From positions 124,001 through 188,000 of the forward strand of contig JAIXWF010000012.1 of NCBI GenBank assembly GCA_027482185.1: a stretch of DNA of 64,000 bases. Reading direction: 5' to 3'. Shown here one piece after another: positions 1 through 8,500 of this stretch. The notes below the pieces were generated by a model. It had not been told where the DNA came from. It saw nothing but the letters and a program-made list of their open reading frames with translations, and made no database searches. The translations under genes and the position numbers were made by a program. Origin of the DNA: Opitutaceae bacterium (GTDB taxonomy: Bacteria; Verrucomicrobiota; Verrucomicrobiia; Opitutales; Opitutaceae). Every line of letters begins with the position of its first letter. The first letter of the stretch is position 1.

Positions 1-1
1 C

Positions 2-649
2 CTGCTCGAGACGGAGCGCGCCCGGATTCTGATCGATCCCTATTTCACGGGCAATCCGCTCGCGCCGATCGCGGCCGACGCCGTCGCCTGCGACTACATC
101 CTCGTTTCCCACGGCCACGAGGACCACACCTGCGACGCCCTCGCAATCGCGCGCCGCTGCGGCGCGACGCTCGTCGCGAACTACGAAATCGCCGAGTACT
201 TCGCCGCCCAAGGGGCCAAGACCCACGGGCTCAATCCCGGCGGCGGTTTCAACTTCCCGTTCGGCCGCGTGAAACTCACGCTCGCCCACCACACCTCGAG
301 CGCCGAGGCCGGGCTGAAGCCGATCTACCTCGGCGTCGCCTGCGGGCTGCTGATCTCCGCGGACGGGAAGAACATCTACCACGCCGGCGACACCGCGCTG
401 TTCCTCGACCTGCAATTGATCGGACGGGCCGGCCTTGATGCCGCGCTGATCCCCATCGGCGACAACTACACGATGGGGCCCGACGACGCCCTCCTCGCCC
501 TCGACTTCCTCCGGCCCAAGGTCGCCGTCCCGATGCACTACGACACTTGGCCCGAGATCGCGCAGGACGCCGCCGCGTTCGCCGCGCGCGCCGCAGTCGC
601 AGGCCACGCCGTGCGGCCGCTGCGCCCCGGCGAAACGTTCGAACTTTGA
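2..649 (+). CDS. UPF0173 metal-dependent hydrolase (metallo-beta-lactamase fold), 5' end outside window
   Basis: The reading frame is open from base 2 and ends at a TGA at 647-649, so the start lies upstream of the window. The visible 215 residues carry the metal-binding set of the metallo-beta-lactamase fold: HGHEDH at residues 37-42 of the fragment, then AHHTSS, HAGDTALF and PMHYDTWP. This order and the short PMHYDTWP C-terminal region are typical of the UPF0173 family of about 225-230 residues, so only a few N-terminal residues should be missing. Family members are soluble cytoplasmic hydrolases with no firmly assigned substrate. The ATG/GTG at base 269 is internal and would remove the first metal motif. 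Family assignment is strong; substrate is unknown. Confidence 0.9.
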   Translation: MLETERARILIDPYFTGNPLAPIAADAVACDYILVSHGHEDHTCDALAIARRCGATLVANYEIAEYFAAQGAKTHGLNPGGGFNFPFGRVKLTLAHHTSSAEAGLKPIYLGVACGLLISADGKNIYHAGDTALFLDLQLIGRAGLDAALIPIGDNYTMGPDDALLALDFLRPKVAVPMHYDTWPEIAQDAAAFAARAAVAGHAVRPLRPGETFEL

Positions 650-714
650 GTTGAGACTCGATCTTTCGATCCAACCACGGATTGCGACAATTCAAGGTTC
701 CGCAATCCCGCGGG

Positions 715-874
715 GTCACAGAGATCACAGAGCGCAGCCCGGAGTTCACGGAGCGCGATCTTGCCGGATCGGCCGTTGGATTTTTCGAGCGCACCCGCGG
801 CACAATTGCCAGCGTTGCCGGATACCCATCGATTCCTCGGTGCTCCTCCGGTTTGCCTCCGTGGACTCGGTGTC
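715..874. repeat. Dispersed inverted-repeat element, copy A
   Basis: Left arm at 715-756 (GTCACAGAG...TTCACGGAG) and right arm at 835-874 (CCTCGGTG...GACTCGGTGTC) are imperfect reverse complements flanking about 78 bases. The same arms occur at 2172-2325 and 60977-61135. Within each arm the motif TCACNGAG is repeated about every 12 or 27 bases. The 396-base gap 650-1045 between the hydrolase and the next gene holds this element and nothing else I can identify; short open frames across it have no coding features. Confidence 0.8.
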
Positions 875-1045
875 GGACCACATTTTCCAGACTCAGTCCC
901 GCCCACGGCGTGCACCTTCACCATGTTCCGGATGCCGTTGCACCCTACGGCAGCGAAACCGGTCTATCCGGTTTTCTCCTCTGAAAAATCGCCTTTCCGC
1001 CGGGTCGTCCGTTGACACGCGGTTGTCGCATTTCAACGTGACGGC

Positions 1046-1627
1046 GTGCGGTTTCATCGCGCATTTCCCGCCGTTCGCAGCATTTTCGGCCTGATGGCCG
1101 TGCTCTTGGCGGCCCCGCTCGTCGCGGCTCCGCGGCTCGAATTGCCGCCCGCGCTCGAATCGAGCCGCATCATCAGCAACGAGGAGTTGCTGCTCTCCGC
1201 GCAAAAACTGCTCCCGCGCGGCGCCTTTCTCGGTCCGTTGCTCGACGCGCGCTACGCCGTCGTGAAGCACGACTGGCTCGTGAAGAAATTCATCCCGGCG
1301 TACCGCCGCGCCGTCACCGCCCTGCAGGCCGAGCTCAAGCACGGCGGCGACGAAGGCGCGGACTGCGACGACTTCGGCATGTTCCTCCGCCACATGGCCG
1401 CCTTGTCCGGCATGCTCGCCGGCGGCGCCCAGCCTTCCGCCGCGCAGGTGATCGTGTTTCAGGAAAACTCCTTCTCCGGCGTCGGCCGCACGCGCGAGCG
1501 CCACGCCATCGGTCTCTTCCTTACCGAACTCGGCTGGCAGGTCCTCGAACCGCAGAACGCCGACAAACTCGTCCCGCTCGAATCCTACGCCAACAAGAAC
1601 GGCATCCAGTACATCAGCTTTCACTGA
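1046..1627 (+). CDS. Exported protein of unknown function with possible Cys-His (transglutaminase/peptidase-like) core
   Basis: 193 residues from a GTG start. Residues 11-28 form a signal peptide (SIFGLMAVLLAAPLVAA), so the mature protein is periplasmic or outside the cell. I do not recognise the family. The segment GADCDDFGMFLRHMAAL (Cys107), followed by RERHAIGLFL (His153) and WQVLEPQN (Glu168/Asn171), has the order Cys on a helix, His on a strand, acid/amide on the next strand that is seen in transglutaminase-like and papain-like folds; this is inference, not a family match. The gene is followed after 29 bases by the repeat protein at 1657 and a strong terminator, so the two probably form one transcript. 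No Shine-Dalgarno is seen and the start is chosen because it gives a complete signal peptide. Confidence 0.6.
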   Translation: MRFHRAFPAVRSIFGLMAVLLAAPLVAAPRLELPPALESSRIISNEELLLSAQKLLPRGAFLGPLLDARYAVVKHDWLVKKFIPAYRRAVTALQAELKHGGDEGADCDDFGMFLRHMAALSGMLAGGAQPSAAQVIVFQENSFSGVGRTRERHAIGLFLTELGWQVLEPQNADKLVPLESYANKNGIQYISFH

Positions 1628-1656
1628 TCACGAACCAACCAACCGACCAACCAACG

Positions 1657-2019
1657 ATGAAAACGAAATCCGTCCTCCTCGCCGCGCTGTCCCTCGGGGC
1701 CGTCGCGTTTGCCCAGGCCCAATCCGCAGCCCCGTCCGTGAAGGCCACGCCGTCCGCGCAGGCCGCCGCCGAGACGCCCCAGAAACTCGACAAGTTCATG
1801 GTCACGGGCTCCATGGCCGAGCCGAAGGCCGCCCCGGAGAAACTCGAGAAATTCATGGTCACCGGCTCGATGGCCGAACCGCAGGGCAAGGCCGAGGAAC
1901 TCCCGAAGTTCATGGTCACCGGCTCCCTCGCGGAACCCGCCGGCGAAGCGACCAAGCTGGAGAAATTCATGGTCACCGGCTCGATGGCCGCGCCGCGCCA
2001 GGCGCAAGCCAAGCACTGA
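1657..2019 (+). CDS. Small exported protein with four tandem 19-residue Ton-box-like repeats
   Basis: 120 residues. Residues 1-21 are a signal peptide ending AFAQAQ. After a 20-residue Ala/Pro/Ser/Lys linker come four units of exactly 19 residues, starting at Leu44, Leu63, Leu82 and Leu101, each with the core L(E/D/P)KFMVTGS(M/L)A(E/A)P. Linkers between cores are rich in Lys, Glu, Ala and Pro and look flexible. The core matches the N-terminal segment LEVFTVTGSNI (residues 42-52) of the TonB-dependent receptor encoded at 5583-8849, and resembles the general Ton box (acidic, hydrophobic, then VT and a small residue). The protein has no plug or barrel. Role unknown; a multivalent periplasmic ligand of TonB, or a multicopy peptide precursor, are two ideas. 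No Shine-Dalgarno; the leader is an AACC-rich stretch. An intrinsic terminator follows at 2046-2079. Confidence 0.85.
   Translation: MKTKSVLLAALSLGAVAFAQAQSAAPSVKATPSAQAAAETPQKLDKFMVTGSMAEPKAAPEKLEKFMVTGSMAEPQGKAEELPKFMVTGSLAEPAGEATKLEKFMVTGSMAAPRQAQAKH
1783..1995 (+). repeat. Four tandem 57-bp coding repeats
   Basis: The four repeat units of the small exported protein are also repeated in the DNA at a period of 57 bases, with the core encoded by near-identical sequence (AARTTCATGGTCACSGGCTC) each time while linker codons differ. Conserved core with diverged linkers suggests selection on the core, not a recent slippage product. Confidence 0.9.
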
Positions 2020-2045
2020 GCCGCGTTTCTCGCGTCCGCTTCCTC

Positions 2046-2079
2046 AACCCCGGCCCGCACGGCCGGGGTTTTTGTTTTT
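2046..2079 (+). terminator. Strong intrinsic terminator
   Basis: A perfect 10-bp stem (AACCCCGGCC at 2046-2055 with GGCCGGGGTT at 2061-2070), 5-base loop and the tail TTTGTTTTT. It closes the 1046-2019 transcription unit. Confidence 0.92.
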
Positions 2080-2171
2080 CCATTTTCCCAACTTCGCCGC
2101 GCGGCCGAGGTCTTTCCTTTCAATCCTCAATCACCTGCTCCGCATAAATCGGAATCCGGCGGCTGAGTTGA

Positions 2172-2325
2172 GTCACGGAGCTCACCGAGCGCAGCCCGGA
2201 GGTCACGGAGCGCAATCGGCAGGAAGCTCCAGTCTGCAACGCGCCCCGACAGGCGGCCCACCGCGATCCCGGATCTTCCCTCAACCCTCGGTGCTTCTCC
2301 GGTTTGCCTCCGTGCACTCCGTGAC
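2172..2325. repeat. Dispersed inverted-repeat element, copy B
   Basis: Left arm 2172-2213 and right arm 2285-2325 match the arms of the copies at 715-874 and 60977-61135; the central part differs. The 324-base gap 2020-2343 holds the terminator at 2046-2079 and this element, and no gene I can support. It sits just past the stop codon of the convergent glpQ. Confidence 0.8.
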
Positions 2326-2343
2326 CGCCTGAATTCTTCGGGA

Positions 2344-3351
2344 CTATCGCGCCGCGTCGATCCACGCTTTCGTGCGGTCCGTGAAATCCGTGAACACGCC
2401 GTCCGCCTTCGCGTCGCGGAACAGCGCCGCGTGCAACGCGTCCAGCGAAGGACAGCCCTTCGGCAAATCGTCCGCGCGCACCGTGTACGGATGCACCGCC
2501 AACTTCACCGCGTGCGCGCGCGCTACGAGCCCTGTCTGCTTCGCCGCACCGCCTTCGCCCCAGGTCACGATCCGGGAAATCGCCGGCCCGATGCCGTCGA
2601 CCAAACCCGCCAGCGCCTGCAGGCCCTCGGCCGTGCACTGCGCGGCATTGTCGGTGCCGTCCGCTTCCTTCGCCCCGGCGCCGATCAGCAGGATCAGCCG
2701 GCCCTGCCAGCCGAGTTCGCCGCGCAGGCGTTTCACTTCCGTCAATTCGAAGCACTGCAGAAAACAAAGATCCGCCTTCGTCGCGTAGCCGTAGCGCGCC
2801 AAGATCGGCAGCACGACCTTGCTGATGTCGCGCCCCTGCTCGCGGTGCCAGGTCGGCTGTTTCAATTCCGGATAGATGCCGACCTTGCGGCCCGTGCTTT
2901 GGTTCAGGCCCGCGATCAGCTGCAATTCCTCTTCCAGCGTGGAAACGTGGTAGCTGCCCGGCGCTTTGCCCGAGGGATACCGCCGCGCAAAGACGGCCGC
3001 GCCGGTCTTCGCGTTGAACCGTTCCCGCACCTGCAATTGCTTCAGCTCCGCCACCGTGAAATCGAGCGCGTAGTAACGGCCGTCGGCGCGTTTGCGGTCG
3101 GGAAAACGAATCGCGACGTCGGTCGTCGTGTCGAGATGGATGTCGTGCAGCACCACGGGCACGTTGTCCTTCGAGAGCACCAGGTCCTGCTCGATATAGT
3201 CGGCGCCGAGCGCATGCGCGTAGGCCTTGGCCTCGAGCGTGTGCTCCGGCAGGTAGCCGCTCGCGCCGCGGTGCGCGACGACCAGCGGGCGGTTCTCGGC
3301 GGCGACGGCCGCGGCCGCGCCGCAAACCAGGGCAATCAGCAGGTGTTTCAT
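2344..3351 (-). CDS. glpQ: Periplasmic glycerophosphodiester phosphodiesterase GlpQ
   Basis: 335 residues starting MKHLLIALVCGAAAA, a signal peptide. GlpQ hydrolyses glycerophosphodiesters (deacylated phospholipids) to sn-glycerol 3-phosphate plus an alcohol in the periplasm. The GDPD catalytic set is present: HRGASGYLPEHT (His27), IEQD (Glu54, Asp56) and LHD (His69), followed by YPELKQPTWH. Length and motif spacing fit the E. coli GlpQ type (about 358 residues), including the RFPDRKRADGRYYALDFT insertion typical of that branch. The ATG overlaps the stop codon of glpT (ATGA), so translation is probably coupled. The open frame continues upstream but there it is a shadow of glpT. The substrate route is completed by glpT and by the upstream receptor and second GDPD. 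Confidence 0.93.
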   Translation of the reverse strand: MKHLLIALVCGAAAAVAAENRPLVVAHRGASGYLPEHTLEAKAYAHALGADYIEQDLVLSKDNVPVVLHDIHLDTTTDVAIRFPDRKRADGRYYALDFTVAELKQLQVRERFNAKTGAAVFARRYPSGKAPGSYHVSTLEEELQLIAGLNQSTGRKVGIYPELKQPTWHREQGRDISKVVLPILARYGYATKADLCFLQCFELTEVKRLRGELGWQGRLILLIGAGAKEADGTDNAAQCTAEGLQALAGLVDGIGPAISRIVTWGEGGAAKQTGLVARAHAVKLAVHPYTVRADDLPKGCPSLDALHAALFRDAKADGVFTDFTDRTKAWIDAAR

Positions 3352-4694
3352 GTCGAAGTCGTGTTGGCCGGCGCCCGGTGCCCCAGCGTCATCGCGCTGA
3401 ATACCATGGTGAGGAGGCAGCAGACGATCATCGTCCCGAACACGCCGCCCCAGCCCCAATGGTCCGCGATCCAGCCCACGCCCGTGCCTGCGATCGCCGA
3501 ACCGAAAACGTAGCCGAAGAAACCCGTGAAACCCGCCGCCGTGCCCGCCGCCTTCTTGGGCACGAGGTCGAGCGCGTGCAGACCGATGATCATGATCGGA
3601 CCGTACACGAAAAACCCAATCCCGATCAGCGCCGCGATGTCGATCCACAGCGGGCCGTTGCGGTTCAGGCCGTACACGATCAGCCCGATCAGCGTCAGCG
3701 CCATGAACAGAATCGTCGCCGGCGCGCGGCGGCCCTTGAAAATTTTGTCCGACACCCAACCGCACAGGATCGTCCCGGGAATGCCGGCAAACTCGAACGC
3801 CGCCCACGCCACGCTCGATTGCTGGAACGAAAAACCCTTCGCCGTCTGCAGGTAGGTCGGCACCCAGTCGACGACGCCGTAGCGCACGAAGTAGACGAAC
3901 GCGTTCGCGACCGCGATCGCCCAAAGGTACCGGTTGTTCAGGACGTAGCCGAAAAAGATCTCTTTGAACGTCAGCGTCCGCTCGTAGGCCGCCGAGTAAT
4001 CCGGCGGGTAGTCTTTCTTGTATTCCTCGATCGAGGGCAGCCCGCAGCTCTGCGGCGTGTCCCGCAAGAGCCACGCGATCAGGAGCGCCACCACCGCCGC
4101 GACCGCCGCGGGCACGTAGAATTTCGCGCCCCAGTCGCCGAAGAGCACGACGCCGAGGAGGGCGAGCTTGGCGACCAAACCGCCGCCGACGTTGTGGGCG
4201 ACGTTCCAGACCGCGACGGTGACGCCGCGCTCGCGCGTGCTCCACCAGTGGACCATCGTCTTGCCGCAGGGCGGCCAACCCATGCCGTTGAACCAACCGT
4301 TGAGCGTCTGCAGCACCACGATCGCCGTCAGCGAACCGTAGATCGCGGGAATCGTCCCGAAGGCAAAGGTCACGCCCGCCGTGAGCAGCAGGCCCAGCGT
4401 CATGAACCAGCGCGGGTTGCTCCGGTCGGAGACCGAACCCATGATGAACTTCGACACGCCGTAGGCCACCGACAGGCCCGTCATTGCCGAACCGAGTGCG
4501 GCTTTCGAATACTCGGGGTGCGCCTTGAGGATGTCCGGGATCGCGAGCGCGAAATTCTTCCGGACGAGGTAGAAGGCGGCGTAGCCGACGAAAATGCCGA
4601 CGAAGACCTGCCAGCGCAGGCGGCGGTACTCGGCGTCGACGCGCTCCGCCGGGAGGGGCGGAGCCGCGGGGGCGGGTTTGAGCAGCGAAATCAA
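3348..4694 (-). CDS. glpT: Glycerol-3-phosphate transporter GlpT (MFS, OPA family)
   Basis: 448 residues, 12 membrane segments, close to the E. coli GlpT length (452). Organophosphate:phosphate antiporters exchange glycerol 3-phosphate for inorganic phosphate across the inner membrane. Visible landmarks are RRLRWQVFVGIFVGYAAFYL (first segment), YLVRKNFALAIPDIL, KFIMGSVSDRSNPRW (the loop 2-3 motif) and the NGWFNGMGWPPCGKTMVHWW block characteristic of this family. I chose the TTG at 4694-4692 (MISLLKPAPAAPPL...) because the frame upstream of it reads through an intrinsic terminator hairpin at 4710-4730 and there is no ATG before the first membrane segment; no Shine-Dalgarno is seen. Its stop overlaps the glpQ start. 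Function is well supported; the exact start is not. Confidence 0.9.
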   Translation of the reverse strand: MISLLKPAPAAPPLPAERVDAEYRRLRWQVFVGIFVGYAAFYLVRKNFALAIPDILKAHPEYSKAALGSAMTGLSVAYGVSKFIMGSVSDRSNPRWFMTLGLLLTAGVTFAFGTIPAIYGSLTAIVVLQTLNGWFNGMGWPPCGKTMVHWWSTRERGVTVAVWNVAHNVGGGLVAKLALLGVVLFGDWGAKFYVPAAVAAVVALLIAWLLRDTPQSCGLPSIEEYKKDYPPDYSAAYERTLTFKEIFFGYVLNNRYLWAIAVANAFVYFVRYGVVDWVPTYLQTAKGFSFQQSSVAWAAFEFAGIPGTILCGWVSDKIFKGRRAPATILFMALTLIGLIVYGLNRNGPLWIDIAALIGIGFFVYGPIMIIGLHALDLVPKKAAGTAAGFTGFFGYVFGSAIAGTGVGWIADHWGWGGVFGTMIVCCLLTMVFSAMTLGHRAPANTTST

Positions 4695-4709
4695 AACGGG
4701 GTAAGTCGG

Positions 4710-4730
4710 AAAAACGGCCGGACCCGGCCG
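4710..4730 (-). terminator. Intrinsic terminator or attenuator between second GDPD and glpT
   Basis: On the minus strand a CGGCCG/CGGCCG stem with a 4-base loop is followed directly by TTTTT. It lies 10 bases past the stop of the GDPD gene and just before the glpT start, so it could end the receptor-GDPD transcript or lower expression of glpT-glpQ. Confidence 0.7.
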
Positions 4731-4740
4731 CCGCGGCAAC

Positions 4741-5559
4741 TCAAAGTTTCAACTGCTCCCGCAGCCAGCCCGGCCGGTTCGTCGTGATGCTGTCGACGCC
4801 GAGGGCGATCCAGCGCTGCGCCACCGCGACGTCGTCCACCGTCCAGACGTGCAATTCGAGGCCGGCGGCGCGGATCTTGGCGACGTCGTCCTTCGTCAGC
4901 GGCCACGTGTGTTGCAAGTCGAGCCCGGTGAGCTTCGCGGCCTTGGCCTGGGCGATGACCTCGTCGAGCGTCGGCTGTTTCTTGGCCTTCGGGTTCGGTT
5001 CGGCCTTCGGATCCGGCGCCTTGAAGCCGACGAGGTACTGGGTCGGCAGCTTGGGCAGCTGCTGGCGGACCGCTTTCAGGGATTCGTAGTTGAAGCTGAT
5101 GACGGTGACATTGCGTTCGTCCGCGCGGGCGGCCGTCAGGACGTTCTTCAGCTCCGGCACGATCTCGGGACCGATCTTGATTTCGACGAACATCCGTTTG
5201 CCCGCGGGAATCTCCGCCAGTTGCTCCGCCAGCAGCGGCAGTTTCTCGCCGGCAAACTGCGGCGCCTTCCACGAGCCGGCATCGAGCTTGCGCGCCTCCG
5301 AAACCGTCAGGTCGGCGATCGCCGCGGACTTGCCGGTGGTGCGCTTCACGTTCGCGTCGTGGATCACGATCACCGACCGATCCTTCGTCAGGTAAATGTC
5401 GGTCTCGACGGCGTCCGCGCCTTGCCGCCACGCCAGCCGATGCGCGGCAATGGTATTCTCGGGCGCATCGAACGAGGCGCCGCGGTGGGCGACGATCAGG
5501 ACCGGGGCGGCCGCGGCCGAAAGCGTGCAGGCCAGAAACAACGTGAATCCGATTCTCAT
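4741..5559 (-). CDS. Exported glycerophosphodiester phosphodiesterase (second GDPD)
   Basis: 272 residues with an N-terminal signal peptide (MRIGFTLFLACTLSAAAAP). GDPD motifs: HRGASFDAPENT (His25), VETD (Glu52, Asp54), IHD (His67), then VEIKIGPE and WTVDD near the end. It is shorter than GlpQ and of the compact UgpQ-like type but exported, so it should also cleave glycerophosphodiesters, perhaps with other head groups. It begins 23 bases after the stop of the TonB-dependent receptor on the same strand and is followed by a terminator and then glpT-glpQ. The start ATG gives a proper signal peptide; the upstream extension of the frame overlaps the receptor and is a shadow. Confidence 0.9.
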   Translation of the reverse strand: MRIGFTLFLACTLSAAAAPVLIVAHRGASFDAPENTIAAHRLAWRQGADAVETDIYLTKDRSVIVIHDANVKRTTGKSAAIADLTVSEARKLDAGSWKAPQFAGEKLPLLAEQLAEIPAGKRMFVEIKIGPEIVPELKNVLTAARADERNVTVISFNYESLKAVRQQLPKLPTQYLVGFKAPDPKAEPNPKAKKQPTLDEVIAQAKAAKLTGLDLQHTWPLTKDDVAKIRAAGLELHVWTVDDVAVAQRWIALGVDSITTNRPGWLREQLKL

Positions 5560-5582
5560 GGGGACAGGGGTGACGCTATGGT

Positions 5583-8500
5583 TCAGAACCGCTTCGAAAC
5601 CTCCATCGTGAACTGGCGGCCGCGCGGATTGGCGGAACCGGAAACGTACCCGTATTGCTCGTCGGCCAACTCGGGATCTTGGTCGAAGACGTTGTTGATG
5701 CCGCCGCGGACGGTCACGCCGCGCAGCCATTTGCGGCTGTCGTTGCGTTCGAAACGGTACGAGATCCAGGCGTTGTGCCGGATGGTCGGCTCGACCCGCA
5801 GGAGGTAGCGCGTGATGCCGTTGTCGTTGAAGACCTGGATGTAGTCCGGCTGGCCGAGCGCATTGTAGATCGGCAGCGTCGTGGCGGCCGACGTGTCGAC
5901 GAACGAACCGAAGTAGCTCGAGAACCAGCCCGCGGACCACGGCCCCTGGCGCCAGGAGACGGAGGCGTTCGCGCGCCACTTGGTGCGGCCGTTGCGGCCG
6001 AGTTCATCGAGCACAGGCGACAGTTCGTCGGCCTTCGACCGGCGCAGGACGTAGTGCGTGGCCTCGCTGTTGAAGGTGAACTGGCCGAACCGCGTGCGCG
6101 GGGCGCGCCACTGCACGCCGAACTCGTAGCCCTGGATGTCGCGGCCGCTGAGGTTGAGATAATCGTCGATCACGCTGACGAACTCGCCGACCGGCGCGCG
6201 GCGGCTGTTGTTGCTCGTCTGGCGGGCGTTGTAGGCGGCGAAAGCCGCGCGGTCCGCCGCCGTCACGGGCTTGCGCGTGACCTTCGAGGAACCCTTGTAC
6301 GCCGCCGTGCCCGAACCGAGGTCGATCTGGTCGATCGGCGTGCCCTTCGCGAGTTCGGCCTGGGTCGCGAGATCGAGGAGGATTTCGTCGCGATCGATCG
6401 CCGGACCCGCCCCGACGTTTTCGATGACGCTGTTTTGGTTCAGCTTGAAGTAGTCGAACGAGAACGAGAGCCCGCGCACCTTCGGCACCTCGAGGACGAA
6501 ACCGGCCAGCCAGGTCTTCGCCTCTTCGGGCTGCAGGTTCTGGTTGCCCTGCCGCAGCACCGTGCGCTGCGCGGTGCCGTCGGCCGGCAGCGCCGTCACT
6601 TCGAAACGGTACGGGTCGTCCGCGCTGATCTGGCGGCGCAGCGGCGTGATGTTGGTCTGGACCAGATTCGGCGCACGGAACGATTCCGCCACCGTCCCGC
6701 GCAGCTTGAGCCACGAGGCCGGTTTCCAGACGAGACTGGCCTTCGGCTTCGTCGTCTGGCCGTGGATCGAGAAATGCTCGAAGCGGCCGGCGAGCGTCAA
6801 TTCGAGGGCCTCGACCAGCGGCACGCGGCGTTCCCGCGTCACGAAGGGCAGCGCCGTCTCGACGTACGCGGCGTAGATCGTCTGGTCCGCGTCGATCGGG
6901 ACGTTGGAACTGAGCGCGAGGAAATCGTTGTCGCCCTCGCGCAGGAACGGGAATTCGTTGCCCGAGCCCGGCGGATTCAGGCCCACGTAGGCCGCCCGCT
7001 TGTCGGAATAGGTCTCGTACCGCACTTCCGTGCCGGCCGCCACGCCGATGTCCCCGGCGGTGAGGAAGCGGCCGATGCGGCCGTTGAACTTAGCGTCCCA
7101 CATGAACAGGTTGGTCCGGCCGAAACGGTCCTCGTCGTCGTACAGCGGATCGACGACCGCGGCCGGATTCTCGAACGCTTTGTCGACCGTGATCTGGTTG
7201 TTCTGGATCTTGAACGTGACCGGGAAGGGATTGAAGGCCGTCGCGTCGGTGCGCGCCAACGCGCGCCGCAGCCGGGATTCGCGGACCTGGAAGTGCTCGA
7301 ACTCGTGCGACTGCGCGCCCGACGCCACCACCGCGGATTCCCACTCCCACGTTTTGCCGAGTTTGCCGCGCAGGCCGCCGAGCACGCGCCACGCGTAGCT
7401 GACGACCTCGGTCTCGCGCGGTTTGAAACCGCCGCCCGTGTTCTGGCCGGGCGAGATGCCGGTCCACAGCGACACGTCGGCCGGCGTGCCGGTCAGGCGC
7501 GGCGAGCCGTCGGCGTTGGGCTGGCCCGTCGGGTGGTAGAACCGCACGCCGAAGGGATTGTACGGATTCGCGGCCGGCAGGTAGATGCCCTGGTCGTCCG
7601 TGTTCTTGAAATTGACCGGCTCGCGGCCCGTGCGGCTGTAGGCGCGGTAGAAGAGCAGGTCGCCGAACAGGTGCACGTCGTTCCGCAGCGGGCGGTCGAT
7701 GAAGGTCGCGAACTGCACGCGGTCCGTCGCCGGCACGAGCATCTTCCACTTGTTCCAGTTCGAGAAGGCGGCGACCTCGGGATTGTCGATGTTGGTGGAG
7801 GGCGCCGTCTGCTTGAACATCACCCCGGCCGCGGAGGGCCAGAGGTAGAACATGCCGTCCGCCGCCATCGTCGCGACGCCGGCCGGCGGCGTCGTGCTCG
7901 TGGTGATACCGACGTTGCCCGTCGGCCGCGAGCCGACGAACGTCAGCGCGTCGGCCTGGATGAAGCCGCGCTGCCACTGGCCCCACTGGTTGACGGCGTT
8001 GGCGTTGCGGAAATCGTTGTCGCGGGCAAAGAGGGCGCCGGTGGCGGACGCGGGATCCGGGATCGGGATGCCGTTCCACGGCGCCGGCAAGGCGCGGTTC
8101 GCGCGCAGGTCGGAGTTCTTCGAGAAATCGCGGTCGTGCGCGGCGAGGGCGTCGCGGTGGAAATAGTCGAGCGAAACCGAGATGTGCAGCGGGCCGCGCT
8201 TGAAGCCCTCGTACGCGGTGACGTTGAACTCGTTCGCGCCGCCGTGCTGGGTCATCGAGCCCTTCACGGTGACGCCGCGGCCGACGTAGTTGCGGGAAAC
8301 GAGATTGTTCACGACGCCCGCGGCGGCATCGGAACCGTAGATGGCGGACGCGCCGTCGCGGAGGACCTCGACGCGGTCGACCATGGCGCGGGGCACGGTG
8401 TTGATGTTCACCGCGAGGGACGGCACGCCGTTCTCCGCCATCGAAACCGGGTGCGGCGTCATGCGCCGGCCGTTGAGCAGCGTGAGCGTGCTGCCGGAGC

